Of a stretch of DNA of 64,000 bases, positions 7,828 through 15,348 are shown piece after piece. Made by a program: the position numbers and the translations under genes. Under the pieces are notes generated by a model. The model was not told where the DNA came from and ran no database searches. It worked only from the letters and a program-made list of their open reading frames with translations. Source of the stretch: CAIZWU01 sp942492905 (GTDB lineage: Bacteria > Verrucomicrobiota > Verrucomicrobiia > Verrucomicrobiales > V1-33); assembly GCA_942492905.1 (NCBI GenBank), contig OW818657.1, forward strand, positions 3,596,001-3,660,000, written 5' to 3'. How positions within the stretch are numbered: the stretch's first letter is position 1; each line of letters begins with the position of its first letter.

Positions 7828-8808
7828 TCAATCCCGGGCCACTGGACCGATATAACGTTTCGCAATGACGACGCTGTCGAAGGACACCACGTTTACGGCC
7901 TGCTTCGTCCAGCGGTCGGTGATGTAGGATTCTAAGGTCAGGGCATTGGCCTTGAGACCTTCGCTGGTGCGCCAGTTGATGCCTTTCCAGTGGCCCTGCA
8001 GCTTGCCGTCGATCCAGAAAGCCTGTTCCCCATCCGGCTGGCCAGGCGTGTTATGTTTCAGCATGAACTCCACACTGATCCACGCCCCCCGTGGGATCAG
8101 GGGCGCCGTGGGCACGGCAAAGGAATTTCCCCAAAACTTGCCGTCCTTGGCGGGTTCCATTTCATGCCAGTAGCTGTAGAAATTCCACCGGCCCGGTGGG
8201 GTCCAGGCGCCCCAGTTTCCCCACGGTTCGATGGCAGTGGAAAAGCGTCCCTGGCCTTCCGGCTTCAAGCCCGCTCCGCCGAAGCCGCTCCATTTGTCCC
8301 CGCCACGCAGTCCCTTGTTAGCCCTCAGGGTGACGAAATGATGCACGTAGTCGCAGCCCTCATCAAAGCGGGTGTAGAACCGGATAAAGACCGGATCGGC
8401 CGGCTCAAACCATTTAGTCAGGCCGCCGCCCATGTCCTGCCCCAGATGCGCTTCGACCCGCAGACAGCGTTCGCCCAAACCGGTGTCCTTGCCGGGGAAA
8501 GCATAGGAGAGCACCTTGCCGTCCTTGTTGCCGGTCTCATCCCAGCCATCCCCGAGGGCGCCCGACTCAAAGTCATCCGCAAAAATAACATCAGACTGGG
8601 CCTTCAGCCCGGCATCCCGGGGGAACCGTGCCGCCAGCCCCTTGCCCTCCGGCAGAAGATGCTTTCCTGCCAGGTTGGCCTGCCCCTGAGGGTCGCCCCC
8701 CGCATGGGCCAGACCCGCACCGCTGATCCAAAGCGCGGTGGCCGCTACCCGCCAGGTGATACCTGCGTTCAGAATGACCGTGCGACGGAGTTTTGATGGA
8801 GGATTCAT
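7828..8808 (-). CDS. Secreted polysaccharide-lyase-like (concanavalin-fold) protein
   Basis: A 326-residue protein with a long N-terminal signal (charged MNPPSKLRRT, then a hydrophobic run ending GLAHAGG). The mature part has the texture of a jelly-roll polysaccharide lyase or glycan-binding protein: IFADDFESGALGDGWDET near residue 73, IRFYTRFDEGCDYVHHFVTLRA near 140, aromatic-rich WNFYSYWHEMEP near 208 and a C-terminal strand DSVVIAKRYIGP. I cannot name catalytic residues or a PL family. It diverges from the PVC dehydrogenase gene and neighbours the SGNH hydrolase, suggesting a small carbohydrate-degradation locus. Confidence 0.6.
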   Translation of the reverse strand: MNPPSKLRRTVILNAGITWRVAATALWISGAGLAHAGGDPQGQANLAGKHLLPEGKGLAARFPRDAGLKAQSDVIFADDFESGALGDGWDETGNKDGKVLSYAFPGKDTGLGERCLRVEAHLGQDMGGGLTKWFEPADPVFIRFYTRFDEGCDYVHHFVTLRANKGLRGGDKWSGFGGAGLKPEGQGRFSTAIEPWGNWGAWTPPGRWNFYSYWHEMEPAKDGKFWGNSFAVPTAPLIPRGAWISVEFMLKHNTPGQPDGEQAFWIDGKLQGHWKGINWRTSEGLKANALTLESYITDRWTKQAVNVVSFDSVVIAKRYIGPVARD

Positions 8809-8971
8809 GGAGGAGGAGTCTGAGTCCCGGCGCTGGTGGTGTCAAACCTCCTTCCGGGCGCAGGCGGTGGGCGGGTTGCGCGATTTTATATAAAAGAGGC
8901 GGGATTTTCGGCTGGGCGTTCGTGTATAAAACGCGTCTCCTGATTCACTGCCGATATTTTTCAGTCACCAC
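8809..8971. promoter_or_regulatory. Divergent promoter region with AT-rich boxes
   Basis: This gap separates the lyase-like gene (minus) from the PVC dehydrogenase gene (plus). It contains TTTTATATAAAA (about 8884-8895), a near-palindrome, and TATAAA at 8925-8930, 41 bases before the ATG at 8972. TATAAA is a plausible -10 for the rightward gene, but no good -35 lies 16-18 bases before it. Confidence 0.35.
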
Positions 8972-11902
8972 ATGAAACGTTCCCTCTCCCTCGCCTTCAC
9001 TCTGGCCCTCCCTGCTTTTGCGGTCGCGGCACCGTCGCCCCTCCGTGTGTTATTCCTCGGGGACAGCTCCCCGGCCAGCCGGGACCACTGCCACATTCTG
9101 ATGCGGGAATTGGGACGGGACGCCGTTTGGTTTGATTATGCCTCCGATCCGGCGCAAGTGACGGCGGAGAGTGTGGGGCAATTTGATGCCGTGCTGGTGG
9201 AGGGAGCCGCGGACCGCTTCCCTGCCCTCGGGGGCGCGGACAAAACAAAGCTGGTTACGGAATCCTTTGCCGGAGACGAGGCCACCCTGGGCACGACGGG
9301 ATTTCTTAAGCCGCTGCAGGAGAAACTCCTCACCGCAGCCGGGGCCACCCGCCGCGCCGAATGGCAGGCCTTCCTCGCCCAGCGCGAACCCGAGAAACGC
9401 GAGGCCAATCCCAACGTAGCCAACTACGAAAAACGCCCGGAACCCCTCACGTTCCAGCATCCGCTCAGCGTCAAAGGCAGCATGGAACGCACCCAAGTGG
9501 CTCCTGATCTGAAGCTGGAACTCTTCGCCAGCGAGCCGGATATCACCAAACCCATCGCCCTCGCATGGGATGACCGGGGCCGCTGCTGGGTCGCGGAAAC
9601 CAGCGACTATCCCCATGGCGTGGCCCCGGAGGGCAAAGGAAACGACCGCATCAAAATCTGTGAGGATACCAACGGCGACGGCAAGGCCGACAAGTTCACC
9701 GTCTTCGCGGAGCACCTGAATATTCCCACCAGTCTGGTGTTTGCCAATGGGGGACTGATCGTGTCGCAGCCCCCGCGCTTTCTTTTCCTGAAAGACACCA
9801 ACGGGGACGACAAAGCCGACGTAAGGGAAGATCTGATCACGGGCTGGGGCATCGGCGACACCCACGCCCAAGCCAACAACCTGCACTACGGCATCGACAA
9901 TTGGTTCTACGGCTGCGTCGGTTATTCCGCCTTTGATGGCGAAGTCGGCGGGCAGCGCAAACGGTTCACCCAGGGCACCTATCGTTTCAAAGGGGACGGC
10001 TCCGCCCTCGAGTTTCTCCACCAGTTCACCAACAACTCCTGGGGACACAGCGCCAACACCGCAGGCGACCAATACGGCGGCACCGCCAATGGCGCGCCCC
10101 TTTTCTACGGCGGCATCCCGGCCACGGTGGTCCCGCCCGGCCAGCGCGTGATGACGGCGAAGAAAATCAATCTGGAGGAAAAGGTCCACACCATCACCCC
10201 CAACTTCCGTCAGGTGGATGTGATGGGCGGCTACACTGCTGCGGCAGGTTCCAGCTTCATCGAATCTGACAATCTCCCTCCGCGCCTGCAGGGCATGGCG
10301 ATGGTCTGCGAACCGACCATGAAGACGGTGTCGCTGATGGATGTGAAAGCCGCCGGGGCCGGCGCGGTTGCGGGTGATGGCTTCAACCTGCTGGCCAGCA
10401 GCGACGAGTGGATGTCGCCGGTCTTTGCCGAGGTGGGGCCGGACGGCGCGGTCTGGGTGGCGGACTGGCAAAACTTCATCATCCAGCACAACCCCACCCC
10501 CTCCGAGGACCGGGGCGGCTACAAAGCGGAAACCGGGGTCGGCGGGGCGCACAAAAACGACCTGCGCGATCACTCCCGGGGCCGCATCTACCGCGTGACA
10601 TGGAACAAAGCCGCCCAGCCCAACCAGCCCGTCCAACTCAATGCCAAAGACCCGGCTTCCCTGGTGGCAGGTCTCTCCTCCTCCGTGCAGGAACGCCGCC
10701 TCACCGCCCAGCGCCTGCTGGTGGAGGGCAAACACACCTCCACGGCTGAAGCCTTGAAGAAACTGGTTATGGCCAATGATAGCTCAGTCGCGGCTTTGCA
10801 TGCCCTGTGGTCGCTGCAGGGCCTGGGACTGCTTGATGACGCCACCTTCACCGCAGCGCTGTATGCCAAGGATGCCCGCCTGCGCCGCAATGCGGTCCGT
10901 GCCCTGGGCAACGATCCGACGTCGATAGCCCGCTACTTTGGCTCCGGGGTGGTGAATGATCCTGACCTCACCACGCGCCTCGCCGCCTTCGTCAAGCTGG
11001 CGGAATTCCCCGCCACCCCCGAGATCAAAACCCTCGTGAAACAGCTGGCCCTGAATGCGGAGGTGAAATCGGATGAGTGGCTGAAGGATGCCTCCCGTCT
11101 GCTGCTGAAAAAACACCAGGCCGAAGCCTCCACCGAAGGACCCAATCTGCTGCCGAATCCCAGCTTCGAAACCACCGGCAGCGATGGCTTGCCCGAAGGC
11201 TGGAAACGCCGTGACTATCAAAATATTCCAGCCAACCAATCCGCCAAATGGTCCACCGTGAGCCTGGCTGGCTGGACCCACAGCGGCAGCAAATCCGTGC
11301 GCTGCATCACCGACGGCCCGGCTGACACCAGCCTGTATGCCGACGTGGAACTGAAACCCAACACCGAATACCGCCTCAGCGCGTGGATCAAAACCAACAA
11401 CCTGCGCGGCAAGGTGAGTCTGAATGACCATGTGAACCGTCATGAGACCGAAAAGGTCACCCGCAATGCTGATTGGACCCAGGTGGAGGTCACTTACAAC
11501 AGCGGCAGCGCCACCAAAGCCAGCATCAACCTGCTCCACGTGGCCAGAGGCGACAGCCACTTTGATGACGTCAAATTCTGCGAACTCATCCCCGAAGCTG
11601 AGAGCGACACTGCAGTTGCGGGAGACGCCAAGCGTGGCTCGGACATCTTCTGGAAACACCCCGTGGCCGGTTGTGTGAACTGCCACATGCTTGGCGGCAA
11701 AGGCAGTGCCGTCGGACCACCGCTTGATGGTCTGGCCACCCGCAAGGACGCCGCCTACATCACCGAAAGCCTGATCGAGCCCAACGCCAAACTGTCCGAA
11801 ACCTACACCGCCACCCCGGTTTCCCCCATGCCTCCGATGGGCCTGATCCTGAAACCGCAGGAATTGGAAGACGTGAAAGCCTTCCTGATGACACTCAAGT
11901 AG
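8972..11902 (+). CDS. PVC-type membrane-bound dehydrogenase with ThuA-like, beta-propeller, CBM-like and cytochrome c parts
   Basis: A 976-residue secreted protein with a signal peptide (MKRSLSLAFTLALPAFAVAA). Order as read: a ThuA/GATase-like N-terminal domain (LRVLFLGDSSPASRDHCHIL onward, about 25-150); a PVC-dehydrogenase propeller (about 180-530) with DPDE-like lead-in, calcium-type loops DTNGDGKAD and DTNGDDKAD, and AWDDRGRCWVAETSDYPHG; HEAT-like helices (about 550-710); a CBM4/9-like jelly roll (about 725-875, NLLPNPSFETTG to DSHFDDVKF); and a cytochrome c domain with GCVNCHMLGGKGSAVGPPL and axial-Met region SPMPPMG. Such proteins are expanded in Verrucomicrobiota and Planctomycetota and are thought to oxidise sugars or alcohols in the periplasm. 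The carbohydrate module between the helical and haem parts is unusual. Confidence 0.82.
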   Translation: MKRSLSLAFTLALPAFAVAAPSPLRVLFLGDSSPASRDHCHILMRELGRDAVWFDYASDPAQVTAESVGQFDAVLVEGAADRFPALGGADKTKLVTESFAGDEATLGTTGFLKPLQEKLLTAAGATRRAEWQAFLAQREPEKREANPNVANYEKRPEPLTFQHPLSVKGSMERTQVAPDLKLELFASEPDITKPIALAWDDRGRCWVAETSDYPHGVAPEGKGNDRIKICEDTNGDGKADKFTVFAEHLNIPTSLVFANGGLIVSQPPRFLFLKDTNGDDKADVREDLITGWGIGDTHAQANNLHYGIDNWFYGCVGYSAFDGEVGGQRKRFTQGTYRFKGDGSALEFLHQFTNNSWGHSANTAGDQYGGTANGAPLFYGGIPATVVPPGQRVMTAKKINLEEKVHTITPNFRQVDVMGGYTAAAGSSFIESDNLPPRLQGMAMVCEPTMKTVSLMDVKAAGAGAVAGDGFNLLASSDEWMSPVFAEVGPDGAVWVADWQNFIIQHNPTPSEDRGGYKAETGVGGAHKNDLRDHSRGRIYRVTWNKAAQPNQPVQLNAKDPASLVAGLSSSVQERRLTAQRLLVEGKHTSTAEALKKLVMANDSSVAALHALWSLQGLGLLDDATFTAALYAKDARLRRNAVRALGNDPTSIARYFGSGVVNDPDLTTRLAAFVKLAEFPATPEIKTLVKQLALNAEVKSDEWLKDASRLLLKKHQAEASTEGPNLLPNPSFETTGSDGLPEGWKRRDYQNIPANQSAKWSTVSLAGWTHSGSKSVRCITDGPADTSLYADVELKPNTEYRLSAWIKTNNLRGKVSLNDHVNRHETEKVTRNADWTQVEVTYNSGSATKASINLLHVARGDSHFDDVKFCELIPEAESDTAVAGDAKRGSDIFWKHPVAGCVNCHMLGGKGSAVGPPLDGLATRKDAAYITESLIEPNAKLSETYTATPVSPMPPMGLILKPQELEDVKAFLMTLK

Positions 11903-11987
11903 GCGCGGGACGTCCCGGCCCAGAAATGGCATTGGTGCCTTGCATTGGAGGGCGGAACGGAGACATTGCGCGCTTCTTTCCCCCTCC

Positions 11988-13865
11988 ATGCTTCAACTCA
12001 ATAACATCAGCAAAGCCTACGCCGGCCGCGTCCTCTTCGATCAGGCCTCCCTCCAACTCATGCGGGGCGACCGCCTTGGCCTCGTCGGTCCCAACGGTGC
12101 CGGCAAGTCCACCCTCTTCAGCATCATCCTCGGGGAGGAAGCGCCCGACTCCGGCAAGGTCCTGCTCGAACGGGGCGTCACTTTCGGTTATCTCCCGCAG
12201 GAAAGCGCTCCCGTGGGCGATGAAACGGTGCTGGAAATGGCCACCGCCCATATGGCTGATGCCCTAGGATGGGAAGCAGAACCCAAAGCCAAACGCATCC
12301 TGCGCGGCCTGGCCTTCCGGGAATCCGACTTCAACCGCCCCGCCAAAGCCCTCAGCGGCGGCTGGGTGATGCGCGCCCACCTCGCCCGGTTGCTGGTCCA
12401 GGAACCTGATCTCCTCCTCCTCGACGAACCCACCAACCACCTCGACCTCGAATCCCTCGGCTGGTTCCAGGAGTATTTGAAAACCTACCCGGGCGGCATT
12501 CTGATGATTTCCCATGACCGGGAATTTCTCAATCAGCTCATCAAAAAAGTCGTCGAAATCGCCCACGAGCGGCTCAACTTCTACACCGGCAATTACGAAT
12601 CCTATTGCCGCGAAAAAATTGCCCGGGAAGAGCAGCACCTCGCGGCTTATGAAAACCAGCAGCGCGAAATCAAGAAGCTCCAGGACTTCGCCGACCGCTT
12701 CCGCGCCAAAGCCAGCAAAGCCGCGCAGGCCCAGTCCAAGCTGAAGCAGATCGATGCCATGGAGAAAATCGCCGCGCCCCTCAACGCGGCCAAAACCGTC
12801 TCCTTCCGCTTCCCCCAGCCGCCCCGCAGCGGCATCCGCGCCATCACCCTGAAGGATGTGGAATTCTCCTATCCAGAACTGAAAATCTACGAAGGCTTGA
12901 ACTTCGAAGCCGAACGCGGCCAGCGCACCGTCCTCGTCGGCCCTAACGGCGCAGGAAAATCCACGTTATTGAAAATCCTCGCCGGCGTGCTCGTCCCACA
13001 GAGCGGTGAACGCACTCCCGGCCACAATGTCCGCGTCGGTTACTTTGCGCAGAATCGTCAGGAAACCCTCCAGATGAACCGCACCGTCCTGGCCGAAGCC
13101 ATGGACCTCGAAAACCACGTGCCCGAGCAGATGGTGCGCAATCTCCTCGGCAGCTTCCTCTTCAGCGGCGAAGATGTCTTCAAACCCGTCGGAGTCCTCA
13201 GCGGTGGTGAAAAAAGCCGCCTTTCCCTCTGCAAGCTGCTGCTCGACCCGCCGAATCTGCTCTTGATGGATGAGCCGACCACGCACCTCGACATGGCCAG
13301 CATCGACGCCCTGATTGGGGCCATGGAAGCCTTCACCGGCACCCTGATCTTCATCAGTCACGATGTCCACTTCATCCGCAAGCTCGCCACCACCGTGCTC
13401 CACATCAGCGCCGGCAAACTGACCCCCTACGCCGGTGACTATCAATATTATCTGGACAAATCCAACCAGACCTCGGAACGTTCCGCGCTCGTTTCCGGCG
13501 ATGCCTTGACCGATTCCCGCGCCGGCGAAATCATCCCCGCCGCCACCGCCGAACCAGTCAAACTCTTCAAAACCCGTGAAGAGAAAAAGGCCGAAAACCA
13601 GCGTCGCGAAGCGGCCCTCGCCACCAAGCGCAATCTCAAAAAATCCATCAGCGAGATGGAAAAGCTCATCACCGATCTCGAGAAAAAACAAGCCGACCTC
13701 GCCCTCGAACTTGAGCTCCCCGCCACCTACGACAAACCCCATGAAGCCATGCGCCTCAACCGCTCCCTCATGGACGTTCAGGACCTCCTGACTAAAACCA
13801 CCTCCAGATGGGAAAAGGCCCTCGAAGACCTCGCCGCCATGGAACAAGCTCCTGCCGAGACATGA
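11988..13865 (+). CDS. ABC-F family ATPase (EttA/Uup-like)
   Basis: A 625-residue cytoplasmic protein with two ABC ATPase domains and no membrane segments. Domain 1: Walker A GPNGAGKST (about residue 36), signature LSGGWVMRAHLARLL, Walker B DLLLLDEPTNHLD. Domain 2: Walker A GPNGAGKST (about 325), LSGGEKSRLSLC, LLLMDEPTTHLD. The linker is charged and helical (EKIAREEQHLAAYENQQREI). A lysine-rich C-terminal coiled coil (about 535-620) resembles Uup. ABC-F proteins act on the ribosome. The start is the ATG at 11988 (MLQLNNISKAYAG). An upstream in-frame ATG at 11940 adds non-family residues. Confidence 0.88.
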   Translation: MLQLNNISKAYAGRVLFDQASLQLMRGDRLGLVGPNGAGKSTLFSIILGEEAPDSGKVLLERGVTFGYLPQESAPVGDETVLEMATAHMADALGWEAEPKAKRILRGLAFRESDFNRPAKALSGGWVMRAHLARLLVQEPDLLLLDEPTNHLDLESLGWFQEYLKTYPGGILMISHDREFLNQLIKKVVEIAHERLNFYTGNYESYCREKIAREEQHLAAYENQQREIKKLQDFADRFRAKASKAAQAQSKLKQIDAMEKIAAPLNAAKTVSFRFPQPPRSGIRAITLKDVEFSYPELKIYEGLNFEAERGQRTVLVGPNGAGKSTLLKILAGVLVPQSGERTPGHNVRVGYFAQNRQETLQMNRTVLAEAMDLENHVPEQMVRNLLGSFLFSGEDVFKPVGVLSGGEKSRLSLCKLLLDPPNLLLMDEPTTHLDMASIDALIGAMEAFTGTLIFISHDVHFIRKLATTVLHISAGKLTPYAGDYQYYLDKSNQTSERSALVSGDALTDSRAGEIIPAATAEPVKLFKTREEKKAENQRREAALATKRNLKKSISEMEKLITDLEKKQADLALELELPATYDKPHEAMRLNRSLMDVQDLLTKTTSRWEKALEDLAAMEQAPAET

Positions 13866-13871
13866 GGAGGA

Positions 13872-13886
13872 CGGACATCCTGTCCG
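13872..13886. repeat. Short palindrome CGGACA-TCC-TGTCCG
   Basis: A perfect 6-bp stem with a 3-base loop, seven bases after the ABC-F stop. It may act as a weak terminator. It resembles the short GC palindromes seen at 3340 and 15353, which suggests a family of dispersed repeats. Confidence 0.4.
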
Positions 13887-13989
13887 CTGGAACGCTCTAT
13901 TTTGAGCAACATGATTATCATTTGGTGCCAACCGATAAGCGGGGACGATTCGCACACTTGCATCGATCAAGCCTGCGTCATACTGTAGC

Positions 13990-14007
13990 GGTATCGATAT
14001 GGATACC
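13990..14007. promoter_or_regulatory. Operator-like palindrome over the antitoxin start codon
   Basis: GGTATC (13990-13995) and GATACC (14002-14007) flank six bases, and the antitoxin ATG (13999-14001) lies inside the spacer. AbrB-fold antitoxins repress their own operon by binding such palindromes (family knowledge), so autoregulation that blocks transcription or translation initiation is plausible. Confidence 0.45.
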
Positions 14008-14205
14008 GTCACCCTTTCCCCTAAATTCCAGGTTGTCATTCCTCTGGCCATCCGGGAAGCGCTGCATCTGACGGCGGGCGAGAAGCTCCGGGTGTTGCAA
14101 TACGGCGACCGGGTGGAATTCATTCCGGTCCGCCCCATTCAACAAATGCGGGGTTTCCTCCGGGGCATGGACACCACCATCCCCCGGGAGGAGGACCGCC
14201 TGTGA
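13999..14205 (+). CDS. AbrB/MazE-fold antitoxin
   Basis: A 68-residue protein. Residues about 3-45 match the SpoVT-AbrB DNA-binding fold: TLSPKFQVVIPLAIREAL, then LTAGEKLRVLQYGDRVEFIP. The short C-terminal tail (MRGFLRGMDTTIPREEDRL) is the usual toxin-binding region. It overlaps the PIN toxin gene by four bases (GTGA), the normal antitoxin-first order. It should neutralise the toxin and repress the operon. Confidence 0.85.
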   Translation: MDTVTLSPKFQVVIPLAIREALHLTAGEKLRVLQYGDRVEFIPVRPIQQMRGFLRGMDTTIPREEDRL

Positions 14206-14585
14206 GCGCCGCCAATGTCGTGGATTCCTCCGGATGGCTGGAATACTTTACGGATAGCGACCGCGCTCCCTTGTTCGCAGCAGCCATTGAGGATGCGGAA
14301 AACCTGATCATTCCGGTCATCACCCTTTACGAGGTCTTCAAAAAGGTGCTGCGGGAGCGAGGTGAAGATGACGCGCTCAAAGCCGCCAGCCTGATGCAAA
14401 GCGGTCGGCTGATCGACTTGGATGGCCCGCTGGCGCTGGAAGCGGCGCGCTATCCACTGCCGCTGGCGGACAGCCTCATCTACGCCACCGCGATGCGCCA
14501 TGAAGCGACTCTCTGGACCCAGGACGAGCATTTTAAAAACCTGCCCATGGTGCGTTATTTCGCCAAACCACCGACGCCCCTGTAA
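14202..14585 (+). CDS. VapC-like PIN-domain toxin ribonuclease
   Basis: A 127-residue PIN protein with a GTG start overlapping the antitoxin stop. The acidic quartet for divalent metal binding is visible: Asp8 (NVVDSSGW), Glu44 (TLYEVFKK), Asp90 (LPLADSLIYATA) and Asp108 (LWTQDEHF). PIN toxins of this type cleave tRNA or other structured RNA when released from the antitoxin. The pairing with an AbrB-type antitoxin is standard for one VapBC branch. All active-site residues are present, so it should be functional. Confidence 0.87.
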   Translation: MSAANVVDSSGWLEYFTDSDRAPLFAAAIEDAENLIIPVITLYEVFKKVLRERGEDDALKAASLMQSGRLIDLDGPLALEAARYPLPLADSLIYATAMRHEATLWTQDEHFKNLPMVRYFAKPPTPL

Positions 14586-14620
14586 CGCTCCCACTGAGGA
14601 CTCTCCCCCTAATTCCCCCC

Positions 14621-15348
14621 ATGTTCCTTTCCATCGTCATCCCTGCCTGGAATGAGGAGAAATTGCTGCCGGCTACCTTGGCGGCAATTCGTACGGCCGC
14701 CGTGGCCTCCTTGGAACCGGCCGGGATCACGTGGGAATTGATCGTCTGTGACAACAACTCCACCGACAGCACCGGCAGGGTCGCAGCCGCCCATGGAGCC
14801 CAGGTGGTTTTTGAACCGGTGAACCAAATCGGCCGGGCGCGGAATACCGGCGCGGCGGCAGCCACGGGGGATTGGCTGCTCTTCGTGGACGCCGATTCCA
14901 CGCCTTCCACGGAGCTGTTCTCCGATCTGGCCCGGACTCTGCAGAATCCCCAAATCCTTGGCGGCGGCAGCCTCCTCGATATGCCGCTGGAAGACCGGGG
15001 CGCCCGCAACGCCTTGGCCATCTGGCATTGGATCTCCACGCGTTGCCGCTATGCAGCGGGTCGTTCCTGTTTGTCAGGACCGCCGCCTTCCGAGAGGCGG
15101 GTGGATTCGACACGGCTTTTTTTGCCGGGGAGGAAATCTTCCTCTCCAAGAAGCTCAAAAAGCTGGCCCGGCGCGACCGGCAGGAATTCGTGATCCTGAC
15201 GGAACACCCCATGCCCACCTCCCCGCGGAAACTCCAGATGCACCACCCTTGGCATCATCTGGCCTGGCTGCTGAAGACTATCCTCACCGGCGGCCGGACC
15301 CTGAAGCGACGCGAATCCTGCGACATCTGGTATGACGGACAAAGATAG
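14621..15348 (+). pseudogene. GT2 family glycosyltransferase, interrupted by one frameshift
   Basis: The first frame encodes a GT-A nucleotide-sugar-binding domain: MFLSIVIPAWNEEKLLPATL, IVCDNNSTDSTG, NQIGRARNTGA and the metal-binding LLFVDADSTPS. Near 15057-15063, after RCRYAAG, the frame is lost. Reading resumes one frame over as SFLFVRTAAFREAGGFDTAF, then GEEIFLSKKL, the normal acceptor-side part of GT2 enzymes, to the stop at 15348. One missing base beside a GGG run explains it. The 3' end overlaps the recQ start by 17 bases. It could be a real pseudogene or an assembly error. Confidence 0.78.
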
